DNA from: Chamaecyparis obtusa
Taxonomy: Eukaryota > Streptophyta > Pinopsida > Cupressales > Cupressaceae
Length of the DNA: 64,000 bases
Direction of reading: 5' to 3'
Assembly (NCBI GenBank): GCA_027943335.1
Contig: BSBK01002085.1
Coordinates: 602,501 to 666,500 of the forward strand
Part shown: piece by piece, positions 11,506 through 21,704 of the stretch
Layout: every line of letters begins with the position of its first letter
Position numbering within the stretch: position 1 is the stretch's first letter
Notes under the pieces: model-generated
Databases searched by the model: none
Seen by the model: only the letters and a program-made list of their open reading frames with translations
Told to the model about the DNA's origin: nothing
Position numbers and translations under genes: made by a program

Positions 11506-12055
11506 CTATTTTGCAGAACATTGGATTGAACAAAAAATATCAGGATCCAAAAGATGAGTGGGAGGTTAAAGTTTACAATAATTGGAAGCTTGAAGGGAGG
11601 AAGGTTCAAGATATTAAGGGAATTCTGAGAAATGAGGCTAGGTGGGACTATCCTCCTAATGGTTGGATAAAAGTCAATTTTGATGGTGCCTCTAAGGGAA
11701 ATCCGGGTATTGCTAGTTGTGGTATAGTTGTCTATGATAATTATGGGAACTAAAAAGGGGCCAAGGTCATTCTTATAGATCATAATACTAACCATGTTGC
11801 TGAGGCTAACACTGCTCTTTATGGTTTGATGTTAGCTAAAAGGAAAAACTATAGAAAGGTTTGGGTTAAAGGGGACTCCCTAAATATTATCAAATGTCTT
11901 AATAATGCTATGACCCCCTCATGGACAATATCCAATGTTATTAGCAAGGCTAAAAACATTATAGACTCCTTTGATGAGTGTATGATCACACATAACTTTA
12001 GCGAGGCCAATTTGGTGGTTGACTGGGCTAGGAATGTGGCTTGTAAAAGCTAGGT
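11506..12055 (+). pseudogene. LINE-A ORF2: C-terminal RNase H
   Basis: The frame contains GWIKVNFDGASKGNPGIASC (first catalytic Asp), a stop (TAA at about 11752), then NHVAEANTALYGLMLAKR (Glu), VWVKGDSLNIIKCLNN (Asp), and NFSEANLVVDWARNVAC at the position of the last catalytic residue. This is the plant-type RNase H carried at the end of ORF2 in plant L1 LINEs. The TAG at 12051-12053 ends the ORF piece and the sense frame reads on into VDIEWDD. Confidence 0.88.
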
Positions 12056-12221
12056 GGATATTGAGTGGGATGATGTTTTTGCCCTCCCTTTTGAAGGGCT
12101 ATCATTAATCAATGAGGATCGAGTGTATATCAAGCAACACATTCTAAATGAAGAGCCTATTAATGAGTATTGATTGTAGAATTTTGTGTGAAGATATGAA
12201 GGACAATGGGGTGATTTCAAG

Positions 12222-13990
12222 ATGATTATTGAGGTCATTTGGCATGATTTATGGGTCATTCATAGTAACAGAGGGTGTTATTACAACTTTAAGAAAGGTT
12301 TTTCAAACTATTATAGAGCTATGGGAGGTAGGAAGAAAAGATGTGAGCTGGGGAACTGCAGTGAATGGAGCCAGAACTAGGAGGTGTGGAAGATAGTTAA
12401 AGATAGGGGTCTGGCGGTTTACATGGAGAAGCTGCATGGAGGGAAAGTGGTCATGACCAAGAATTTAATTAAAACCTAGAACACGGGGAAATTCATGGTG
12501 GGTAGGCAGAGCATGGAGGTAACTGAGGAGATAATTGCAGAGGTGATGGGTCTAAGGATTGATGGTATCAACTTCTATAGGGATAGGAAGATCTTGGATA
12601 AAGTGTTGGAGGCTTTTGCACCAACAGAGCAGGAGAGGAAGTGTATGGTAAAGGTGGATAACTCTTACTTTAATCCTAAAAGTATTTCTAGGCCATGGCG
12701 TTTGGTTCTTTTTGTGATTATAAGCTACATTATGCTTGATGGTCATTATACCAAAATTTACAACCATCATTTGATTTTACTGAATCATTTTAGGCATGGG
12801 GTGAAAATCAACTTCCCCTTTTACATTTTGAGCTCTTTACATGCTTCTATCCTCAGTTGGTAGAGGGATCTGAAAGGTGATCATGCCTATCATGAAGGGA
12901 TTATGGTCCTCATTTATGAGGTTTTGAAATCAAAGAAGGTGGAGAGGCCTCGACTGAATAGGAAAGCCCTTAAGGACTATGAAACTGACGGGAAAGAGTT
13001 AGAGGAGCCCTTCATGGAGGATATTGAGGATGATGAGGGAGATTCTGAGGAGTATCAAGAGTCTAGTCCCAAAAGAAAGAAGAAGAAGATTAAGATGGAG
13101 GACTTGGTAACGGAGATGGATATGGAGGAAGAGGAGAGTGGGGAGGAAAGTATCAAGAAGCAGGGTAAGAAAAAAATGGATCCCATTGGAAAGCGTACCA
13201 AAGAAAAATAGGGGAAGAAGAAAATTGATAAGAGGGTATTCATTTCCTTTGATGAGGGTTCTTCTCAGGAGAAGAGTCTTGACAATCAGGAAGACCGAGT
13301 GGAGAATGACCAAGCTGTGGAAGAGAGTATGGGGCTGGAACAAAATGTTTTGGTCGAGGATGATATTTTGCATGATGTTTCCTAGGATGTGATAAAAATT
13401 GAGAAGGAAATAGTCAACATGAGGAAGGATAAGGTGGAGATTTCCAAGGAGAAGACAGAGGGAGGGAACAAGGATTTTGAGAATCTGGGTTGTCTGGCTT
13501 TTTTGACTACCCTTAGCATAATGAAAAATGACATCACGGATATGAAGTCTCATATCATTAGCTCAAAAAAGAGTCTAGGGTCTTTATTAAAATGAATTTG
13601 GGGGAGAAAACCATGGGCCAAACTATTGATGAGCTCATTGAGACTGTCAAAAGGGCTGAGGGACTCACTGTCTTTAATGACATAATCACTGCTATGGAAG
13701 AAGGAATTGAAAGTGGTGAAGGGATGGAAAAAAGGATTGAGATTATGGACAACAGAGTCAAAAAGCTGGAGAAAATAGTTGGGAATATGGCAGAGTAGAG
13801 CTTTGCTATCCTAAAGGAGTCAACTGAGCATGTGAAAATAATGGTGTACAAGTTGGACTAGGGAAAAGGTGAGCAGGCGATAACTGAGGTTAGATATGAT
13901 CAAGGTCCCAACAGGAGAACTAGATCTAGGTTCGGGAAGTTGGAGGATGATTAAAAAAAATGACATTGAAGAACTAAAAGTGTCTGCAGC
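12222..13990 (+). pseudogene. LINE-A third ORF, downstream of RNase H; no recognised family
   Basis: One frame can be followed from an ATG at 12222 to about 13595, broken only by TAG stops (for example 12861-12863, 13209-13211, 13383-13385). It then shifts frame and continues to about 13955. The N-terminal part is compact and hydrophobic (MEVTEEIIAEVMGL, SISRPWRLVLFVIISYIM, HFRHGVKINFPFYILSSL). After about residue 230 it becomes very acidic and lysine-rich with a KRKKKKIKMED basic patch, then a heptad-like region (MEKRIEIMDNRVKKLEKIVG) that suggests a coiled coil. It follows ORF2's RNase H by about 170 bases, within the LINE. The N-terminal pattern recalls short 'putative plant transposon protein' domains, but I cannot assign it. 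Confidence 0.6.
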
Positions 13991-14190
13991 TAACATGCAG
14001 ATGTTGGCTAAGCAAGCAACAAAAATTATGAATTGTATTTAGCTAGCAAGTTGTTGTCTTGTTGTCTTTTTGTTGTCCTTTATTTTTCTATCTGTTCTTT
14101 TTGTGTTTGGACTTGTGTGTGTGGCTTTTTTTGGTGTTGATGCACAAGTTTTATTGGATCTTTAATGCTTATCTTTTAATCTTGATGTAA

Positions 14191-14216
14191 AAGGTTTTGG
14201 GTCCTTTCAAAACCTT
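14191..14216 (+). other. 3'-terminal stem-loop of LINE-A
   Basis: AAGGTTTTG (14191-14199), the loop GGTCCTTT and CAAAACCTT (14208-14216) form a perfect 9-bp stem at the very 3' end of the LINE. It follows a T-rich untranslated stretch (about 14040-14130). Such a terminal hairpin could be the structure recognised by the LINE's RT. Confidence 0.6.
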
Positions 14217-14218
14217 CT

Positions 14219-14790
14219 TTTACGTAATCAAAACATAGCTCCTCCACAAGCACTATTTTTACCTCTTGAGCCATCAAAAAACATATCCCATACCATATTT
14301 TTTGTTCTGAATCATGATTTTCAGCCTTAAACAAAATTGTCATAATTACATCAGGCTCATGAATAACATACATACCTAAGTTAGCATGTTCAAAAACAAA
14401 ATTATGATTTTTAGTAGCATGTTTTGCTACCCACTCATCTAATAAAATATCAAGAATATCATCTACATGATTTCTTGACTCTGGGACAACTGATTGTTCA
14501 TCCTTATCAAAAGATACTAGGTTTGCATTAATGGCACCAGGAACATAAGGTTCTATATGATCTTTGGCCAATAATTTGGATTTTATGGTAACCTTTGGTC
14601 CATATCTAGTTCTAAATAGCATATGTGACCAATCAGAGGATAAATAACCTCTAATATTTCCTATTAAATCTCTAGACATGCATAATGCAAAATAAGGAGG
14701 TAAGTCAGTCACATAGATGTCTTGAGGAATTGAGAAATTAGGAAAGACATGAAGATTCAAGCTATTATCCTTAATCAAACCTACTATACT
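14219..14790 (-). pseudogene. Protease-to-RNase H linker and first part of the RT-upstream RNase H of element A
   Basis: A minus-strand frame (from 14778) contains FPNFSIPQDIYVTDLPPYFA, SRDLIGNIRGYLSSDWSHML and KLLAKDHIEPYVPGAINA, matching element C at 34030-34260. The next conserved stretch is ILLDEWVAKHATKNHNFVF. Near 14260 a shifted frame gives FFDGSRGKN, the first catalytic Asp block of the RNase H, whose second half lies at 8842-8640 beyond LINE-A. The linker between protease and RNase H has no domain that I recognise. Confidence 0.75.
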
Positions 14791-15240
14791 TATTGATGAA
14801 CCATCAAGCTAGACCACACCCTTTTCGAGAGGCTCACATTTTAACTCAAACTGGTCTACTCTCTTTTTAGGCATAACAGAGCTAGTAGCTCCACTATCCA
14901 CCATACAATTGTGAACCATATTGTCTCAATTATCAATGAAATATAAAATGGAGGAGGTTTAGTACCTTTACCTTGAACTTTAATTTCTTTCTTATTGTTG
15001 TCATGATGGACAACTTCTTGATTTGTCAACATAGCCTTACAGGGTTCATGAATGACTTGTTTAGGAGCTGCCTCAATTGATAAGGCTTTCCTAAACATGT
15101 CATTTTGCCTTGTAATGGCAAGAGAGTCTGACATGGACATAGTAACATTCATCCTCTTCATGTTTTCAACAATATTGAATGGTACAATAACATGTACCTT
15201 AGGGTACACTTTAGTAACAATAGGTTGTACTTACTGTTGG
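14791..15240 (-). pseudogene. Aspartic protease region of element A
   Basis: On the minus strand near 14870-14920 the sequence reads MVHNCMVDSGATSSVMPKK, the retropepsin active-site box with DSGAT, matching YMVDSGATSTVMPKKV of element C. The preceding frame (15209-14860) contains VIVPFNIVENMKRMNVTMSM and GTKPPPFYISLII. It enters the protease out of frame, so at least one frameshift lies near 14930. The protease would release Gag and Pol products. Confidence 0.75.
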
Positions 15241-16660
15241 GGCTACTCCTAATTGACAACAAGATGGTTCCTTTGAAAAATTTGTTGTACTTGAGGTAAA
15301 AATGATCTTGAAACTAATGCATCCTTGTCTCTAACTACATCTTCATTATCTAAAGCTATTTTCTTGGATCTAGTATTTGCAAAGACTTGAAGGTCATCTC
15401 TACTAACAATGCAAAACTCCTCTCCTTGCCAATTTAAAAGTTGTAGCATCAATTGGAAGTACATCTTGCTACTCAAGTTCACCCTTGGGTATAGGTTGTA
15501 TACTTTAAGTACCTTGAACCATCAATGCTTGATTGATAATTCAATTAGAACATGTAGCTTGACTATGTGGCTGATTGCATGGATAATACCATTCATATTC
15601 AACAGCAAGGTTATTTTGAGCAAGAACAATATCTCCAACAACATTCAAAGGTGCAAGAGCATAAGGCCTAAAAGGCATCTGATTTAGATTCTGCCTATTA
15701 CCAACAACATTTCCTTGATAGGACTGTCTATTTGCCTGATATTGACCTCAGTTCTGCTACTGGAATGACTGATTTGTAGTTTGATTTTGAGGCCGATATG
15801 GATGTCTAGGCTGAAATTGTTTCTTTTTAAGGTTTACCAACTCATTGCTAAATGTTTGCAACAAAATCTCAATCTTTTGCTAACTATTGTTAATGTTTTA
15901 CAGCTCTTGTAAATGACCTACAACTACTATTTCTTAGCTAGGAACAATTGGAAAAGGGTTGAAAGGTGGTATTTGCAAGGGCATATTAGGATATTAGGAA
16001 AATGGGCATGGGTGGTCTAGGTACAATTTTTCCTATCTGAATAAAACTATTATTTTCCTTAGCATCTATACTATAATCTTGGGGTAATGAACTACCTCCC
16101 ATGGACTGTATCATGACTGAAATATCACTATTTAAACTCTTTAAATAATATAAGAATGCATAATCCAGAGATGACCTTTCCATTATAGGAATTTTGTTCC
16201 ATGTCTTTTGAAAATGAGTGTTAAAATATGTCATCTGCTCTTGTGGTGCTCTTTTGATTGTAGTTAACTACTCAACTAGAGAAAGATGATCAGATTTTTC
16301 CTCAAAAAACTTTGTAAATACATCCCCTAGCTGATCCCAGGTAGCAATTGAAGAAACAGGTAAAGTTTTGAACCATTCTAGTGCCTTCCCTTTAAAAGAT
16401 ACAACTAATAATTTGACAACTACATTTTCTTGTGTTACATTATGAACATTACAAAGAGATGGCACATCTCTGATATGGTCAAATGTTGTAATTTGACCTT
16501 CTCCAATAAACTTAGGCTACCCTTTCAATTCTTCTAATGGAATTTCATCATGTTGATCAAGGTTTAAAGGTCTTCCTTGATCAAATGACACAAAAAAAAG
16601 CTCTTGGAATAGCCATGGTGTTGAATTATGTTGGTACAATCGCTAAAAGAGTACCAGAAC
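15241..16660 (-). pseudogene. Gag of element A
   Basis: From about 16610 leftwards the minus strand gives VSFDQGRPLNLDQHDEIPL, SLCNVHNVTQENVVVKLLVV, SFKGKALEWFKTLPVSSIAT and WDQLGDVFTKFFEEKSDHLS: a Retrotrans_gag capsid. It continues past a stop near 16268 into YFNTHFQKTWNKIPIMERSS and MIQSMGGSSLPQD. It is collinear with C's gag (32110-32700). At the site where C has TAG (32647-32649), A still has CAG (near 16040). The rest, to 15241, is a low-complexity Asn/Gln-rich region with several stops. I see no CCHC knuckle. Confidence 0.8.
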
Positions 16661-17555
16661 CTATTATAATTCCATCATATTAGAACATATTTTGAGGTCA
16701 AACACATGTATTCATTTGTTGTATTAAATTTTTAGAGCCATACTCCATACACAAATATCCTGAAACTCACACTTGTGTGTCCAAAAAAGTGCAATGGATC
16801 CAACACATGAAGATGTAGTCATGTTTTGGAAATTTCATGTCACAACTACTCATGCATATCATATTTCTATGTCAAGATAATTTATAGCCAACATTAGAAA
16901 AGGAAGAAGAATAGGCCCAAAGGATTGAAAGGGAGAATCAAGAAAAGTTGTAACATGAGGCAAAACTGAAAGACTAATCTAAGATGGTGTTGCCTTCCTA
17001 TGCTAACTATCTAATTGTGCAACTAGGTTTGGATATAAATGTAATGCAAAAAATAACATTTCAAACTTAGGGGATTTTATTTGGAATCAAAGAGAAGATG
17101 ATTCACACTATATAGTTTCTTGGGCCATCTTGGAGGAAGATGAGGAAGTTGGTATTGAATTTGAAAGAGAAAGATAAAGAATTGAAAAGGGGACTAGAAA
17201 AAGATTAGAACATGAGGAAAGAGAATGTATACAAAGAGAAAGGGAAACCCATAGGAGATCTCAAAGGCCATCCTTAAGAGAAATTCAACTTTGAGGGAAT
17301 CAAGTGAATCAAAATTAAAAAATAAGCTAGATAAGAAGACTGGATCTTTCTCCCTAAAAAAGTTCAAAAGACTACAATCAGAAAGAATTCTTTCAAGATA
17401 GAGATAGAAAGAAACAAATGTGTTTTACAAGAAATAACCATTATGATATAAGACAACCAAGGATGTAGGTTCATATTATAGATAAAGATGCTTTCACCAA
17501 ACCCTATCATATCAACCATCAAACATCCTATAGAGGCATCAAGACCAAAAAAGGA
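16661..17555. other. Unassigned retroelement-like remnant left of the element E LTR
   Basis: No intact gene is visible. On the plus strand about 17040-17300 reads as a broken, strongly charged stretch (LEEDEEVGIEFERER, EHEERECIQRERETHRR) that resembles the Arg/Glu-rich leader or tail regions of some plant gypsy polyproteins. The interval ends with a purine-rich run (ACCAAAAAAGGATGA, 17543-17557) just before the LTR-like sequence. It may be internal sequence of another element copy, or the end of element A's 5' region; I cannot decide. Confidence 0.35.
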
Positions 17556-18615
17556 TGATGTAATAGGTGTTGTGTCTTGTCAGATACTTAGTATCTTTTT
17601 GTCATGTATTTATAATTGATAGATTAAATATAATGAAAAAAAAAATGTAATTGTATATGATAGTAGCACATGCAAAGTTGTAACATTTAATTAGGTTGTA
17701 AGTGCTTTAGGCCTTGTATCATTGAATAAGTCAAAGTTAGTTAGCTAGTTAGAGAATAAGTCAAGGTGGTTAAGGGTTTTCCCCTTCTTTCTCTACCTTT
17801 CTCTCCACTCTTTTCCTATATAAAGGAGGAAGTTTCATTGTAATTTTGATCTTTTGGGAAATGCAAGAAACTTCTATGAGTTTTTGTTTGGAATATAAGA
17901 CTTTGAGCTTAGATTTAAATTGAATCCCTTTCAATAAAAGGGGCAACTTGGTTTCAAACTTTGTGTTGATTCAAGGTGTTATGTGATGAAATTTTCTAGA
18001 TATTGATTGTGAGTTTCGGATTTTTGCTCAAAAGGGACTTGAATTCAATTGTGCAAACTTTGAGATGTCTATTTTATTTAGAGCCAATTTGAACTTTTGA
18101 AGACTTTGTGTTGGATGAGGAATAGTTATTATAGTTTTTAGTGGTTTCTATTACTTAGAACTGAATACTTTGAGCTTTAGTTGTAGGTATTTTCATTAAG
18201 TTTGTGAGTTTTCAGTAAGAAAATTTGTGCCTTACTGGTTATTCCAATTAGTAAATCCTCATTTGAGGTAAGTGTAGGAGAATTTGGGTTATTGTATTTA
18301 GTTCAAAAAATATATAAGTTGAATTTTGTCTCATCTATTGTTCTTATGTCAACCCCTGAGTCACTAGTATTATCGTAGAAATAGGACCTTTTTTTTAAGT
18401 TTGAAAGTTGTTTGTAAAATCATTCTTGAAAAAAGAGGAATTGATTTAGAAATTTGACCCTTTTTGTCATTTTAATTAAGTTCTTATTGAAGCCACCTAC
18501 GGTAAGAAGGGAGCCTCCCCTATTTCTAAGAGGAGAGAGAAATCTTGTGAATGTTTCCTGAAGTCACAACTTTGTAAGTTGTGGTTTCAGTGACTTACAA
18601 AATTTTTAGCCAACA
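17556..18615 (+). repeat. LTR of element E
   Basis: The interval opens TGATGTAATAGG and closes AGCCAACA, giving TG/CA ends. It contains a TATA box (17817-17824) and is followed six bases later by a primer-binding-site-like sequence and then a gag frame. The arrangement is that of a 5' LTR on the plus strand, about 1.06 kb long. No partner LTR lies in the window, so the left boundary is inferred from the end motif only. Confidence 0.6.
17817..17824 (+). promoter_or_regulatory. TATA box in the element E LTR
   Basis: TATATAAA lies in CCTATATAAAGGAGG, after a C/T-rich stretch (CTTTCTCTACC, CTCTCCACTC). This is a typical plant LTR core promoter layout. Confidence 0.6.
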
Positions 18616-18620
18616 TTTTT

Positions 18621-18638
18621 TGGTGACTCCGTTAGGGA
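18621..18638 (+). other. Primer-binding site of element E
   Basis: TGGTGACTCCGTTAGGGA resembles the TGGCGACTC-GCTGGGGA primer-binding sites common in plant gypsy elements, with C-to-T type changes. It sits six bases after the LTR end. Confidence 0.55.
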
Positions 18639-18761
18639 GACGACATGCATTTGAAAGCCTCACACTTTTGTTTGAAGTATACCCTTGTCCTTTTTCAATG
18701 TAAATATTTATCATAATATTAATTCTTGTATTATTTTTAATCATTTACCAAGGACATTTAA

Positions 18762-19430
18762 ATGGCCCAAGGTCCATGGGAAAATTCTTTTGGTCTATTG
18801 AATCTAGCTCTACCTCTAGATGCTCTTCTTGATGGTTTGCGGGATGATTTTCCTAAGTTATTTGGTAATGGATAGCAACATCTGGATGAACATATTTTTG
18901 ATTTCTACATTGCATACAGTGTTCATGGTATTGAACATGAAGACATGTCTATAAGGTTGTTCGTGGAAACTCTCCAATGCATGGATGTAAACTGGTTTTA
19001 CCATTTACCACCACATACTATCACAAGTTGAGATACTCTCATAGCCAAGTTTGAAGAAATATTCAAGCCTATTGAAGATGCTCATGCACTGTTGCCCCAA
19101 CTTACTCAGATGAGAAAAGAACCTCATGTTCATATGCGTGAATTTGTTTCTCATTTCAACAAATTGACATGAATAATTCTAGTTGTTTCTCAACCTATAG
19201 CTGCAAATTTGAAGTGCTTCTTTGCAAATGCACAAATTCCTAAAGTTAGTTTTTTTTTAAGATGAGAAGCCCTGATTAATCTTGTAGCTGCACAGAAATT
19301 GGCGATTGAAATAGAAGATGATCTCATTCTTGTCGGGTAGATACTAAATTAAGAAAGTGGGTTTGAAGAAAGTTATCATTCTTCCAATTCATTTCTTCCA
19401 TCACTAGGATGGATCCTCCAGTGTAGAGGT
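18762..19430 (+). pseudogene. Gag-like protein of element E
   Basis: From the ATG at 18762 the frame reads MAQGPWENSFGLLNLALPL, then HLDEHIFDFYIAYSVHGIEH, EDMSIRLFVETLQ and LIAKFEEIFKPIEDAHALL. This is the layout of a plant gypsy capsid: target-plate leader, EHEDM-RLF helix, then the terminal helical block. TAG at about 18874 and TGA at about 19031 stand where Gln and Trp are expected, and a TGA follows at 19170. Conserved capsid-like sequence (NLKCFFANAQIPK, ALINLVAAQKLAIEIED) continues to about 19340. Confidence 0.6.
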
Positions 19431-19639
19431 TAGAAAATGAGTTTTTTTCCCTCAAAAAGAAAATAGCTCAAGGTATGTTCTTTGTTCCTCATGAAGATGT
19501 ACAAGGAAGGCCTCACCCAAATGTTGCTCATAAATTTTTTGGTGGGAATCAACCATAGTTAGTTTCATCACCAAAGAAGCTTTTTATTTAGACACCATGA
19601 ATAAAGGCAGCAACAAAGTATCATGTATTTGAAGCTAGT

Positions 19640-20416
19640 GATCTTGCTATTCTTTTCTAGGAAAAGGAAGAAGACATAGCTGGCAACTCTCATATTTGGT
19701 TCACATGGCCTCAAAAGGCTGATGATGAAAAGATAAGGAAGGAAAAAATTTCTTTTGATGTTCAAGATAATCATGTCATAAAAGTGGACATGCAAGTAAG
19801 TCTTAATCAAGCTGAAAATGATGTGTTTGTGTCTAAAGGTCATGAACTTGGGTACACTTTGCATGAATGTCCTACCCCACAACTTGAAAAGGAATCTCTC
19901 ATAAATAATCAATATTTTACCAAGTATGAAGTTTGTGAGAAGTATGCTAGGGTGCATAATGTGGTCATGTCATCACCTAAATCATATGAGCAAGGTTTTC
20001 TCAATCAACCTGAGGTGTTGGTGGTTGATGAACCAGTCAAGCAAGTTACAACATGCAAGCAGAGTTCAATCTTTGTACGATCAAGGGGATATTCAATAAG
20101 ACATCTAGCTTGGTTGGAGGCCAATGAAAAGTTAGACATTTTGGTTGTACTTGAGCATGAAGATACACTTGAAGTAGAAACTAAAGAAGCATGTTTGGTT
20201 TAGCAGGAGCAATTTGAATTCATGGACCTATCTTGGAGCAGCAGTACATACGATTCATCTCAAAAAGGTGAAATTATTAATCTCTTCCAAGAGGTGTTAC
20301 ATCAAGCATTGACATCATTTCTCCAATTGTTCATGCTCTATCTATACAAAGTTGCCTGTGAACATGCAAGGTACTGCAAGATGCTGAAAAAGGTAGCTAT
20401 TTTGTTGAACCGGTAA
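19640..20416 (+). pseudogene. Second ORF of element E; unknown
   Basis: A frame from about 19650 through 19784-20203, a single TAG (20201-20203), and 20204-20416 gives an acidic protein. It includes HIWFTWPQKADDEKI, YEVCEKYARVHNVVMSSPKS and SIRHLAWLEANEKLDILVVL, and ends in a hydrophobic stretch (FLQLFMLYLYKVAC). It follows the gag-like frame in element E. I do not recognise protease, RT or integrase motifs in it. It could be the C-terminal part of Gag, or an accessory protein of a non-autonomous element. Confidence 0.4.
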
Positions 20417-21236
20417 ATAGTTTCATTTGAAAAGTTTCATTGTTGGCTAGTTATAATTAGGTAAGTTTTTCTTTGTTTTTAATAAGTGTGTTTGCACAAA
20501 TTTAATTTAATTTTAACTTAGGTTTGCTTTGCGTTAGTCGCATCATCCTTTTTGAGTCATTTTCTTTTTGGTCACCTAACTCTATAGCCCAATGGAGTAG
20601 ATGAAGGCACTTATAGGTATGGATTCTACATTCCTCATTATTTCTAAGAACAAATGAGAAACATTCCCCAATTAGAGCCAGTTGTTGTCCTCAATTTTGA
20701 CATCATAAAATTGAGACAACCCTACACAATTTTTCTCATGAATTTTTAGGTGTTACCTTTGAGTTTTGATGTTCATAATGATGCGTTATGAAGGAAATCC
20801 ATTATCCCTTGAATTGGTGTGAGTCTCACATCTTTGAACATTGTTTTGGAAGGTTTTCATCAAGACTTGATCACCTTATTGCTTTTTAGATTGAGTTTTT
20901 CTTCTCCAGATGCAAGCACTTGATTTTTGGCAACCTTCAAGTCTTTTCTTTATTTTTCTTGTTTTTTTGTTTAGTTTTTAATCTTGTTTTTGCCCTTGGA
21001 ATTATGTTTGTTTCAAGCTATCTTAGGCCTCAAACAGATTTGTCTAGCTCAAGATGTTAAGATTTTAGCATGCTATAAGTGGCATTTTTTCAACCTGACA
21101 ACACATCTTATTAAAAATCCTCCAAAAGTGGGCTTTTTTTTGATAATTCCATGAAATAAAATTATTATTTATATGTAAAGTGGATTTTGACCCCCATTTT
21201 TAAATTTCACATCATTCTGAGATAATTTGACTATAG
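20417..21236. other. Non-coding 3' region of element E
   Basis: This stretch is T-rich with no coding signal. It contains an imperfect inverted repeat at 20684-20720 (GTTGTCCTCAATTTT against AAAATTGAGACAAC, one unpaired base, 8-base loop). At about 20930-20990 there is a long T/C tract. It ends where the poly-A tail of LINE-B (poly-T on this strand) begins. Confidence 0.5.
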
Positions 21237-21704
21237 TTTTTTTTTGGTCTATAACAGTGAGAATTTTATTAATATAAAGAAAGATACATTGGAAGTGTGA
21301 ATATATGGTTACTATTATAGTAACATATAGGATAATATCACTAGCCAAAGCTAATCCAACTTCAGAAAGTATCAACATCATAATAATCAGTTGGAGCCAA
21401 AAACCTACAGGGTCTGTATATTTGAAAGTTTAAAAACTGCCAACATATCAAGTATGTCTACCATTCTACAAAATAGTCACGGAATAAACTAAGCCTAACT
21501 GTAAATAGATAGAGAAGGAGGGATAGAAAAAACTAGTAAAAGTTAGTCCATCTTCAAAAAACTAACCATTAGAACTATTCTCCATTCCTATTATGTCGAA
21601 TAAAACACCATCACCACAATTTGTTACCATGCAAAACTAACTATGAGCCTTTGTCTAGAACTATCCAAGAGATAAAAGCTACAACATTGATTTAGGAGTG
21701 GCTC

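Larger units (their letters stand above)
8843..14218 (+). mobile_element. L1-type LINE (LINE-A), 5'-truncated, with an extra 3' ORF
   Basis: ORF2 begins within the endonuclease-RT linker, so ORF1 and the endonuclease are missing: a 5' truncation typical of LINEs. RT, zf-RVT and RNase H follow in order, then a third ORF, then a T-rich 3' region ending in a stem-loop at 14191-14216. The flanks join element A's RNase H. A diverged target duplication may be present (ATACTAACAAAG at 8831-8842 against TAATCAAAACATAG at 14225-14238), so the boundaries are accurate to about ten bases. Many frameshifts indicate an old copy. Confidence 0.85.
1..16660 (-). mobile_element. Ty3/gypsy LTR retrotransposon A, interrupted by element B and LINE-A
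   Basis: Minus-strand gag-pol remnants read right to left: gag (16650-15240), protease (near 14900), an RNase H split by LINE-A, RT split by element B, a second RNase H, then the integrase zinc finger running off the left edge of the window. Protein-level similarity to element C is clear along the whole length, so the two are one family. No LTR of A is visible. The right boundary near 16660 is where similarity to C's gag leader fades and is approximate. The element carries several frameshifts and stops and cannot be functional. Confidence 0.85.

Noticed and set aside
12999..13553. A 184-codon minus-strand ORF rich in Leu, Ile and Phe
   Set aside because: It is the antisense shadow of the Glu/Lys-rich third ORF of LINE-A; GAA/GAG/AAG codons on one strand give TTC/CTC/CTT on the other.
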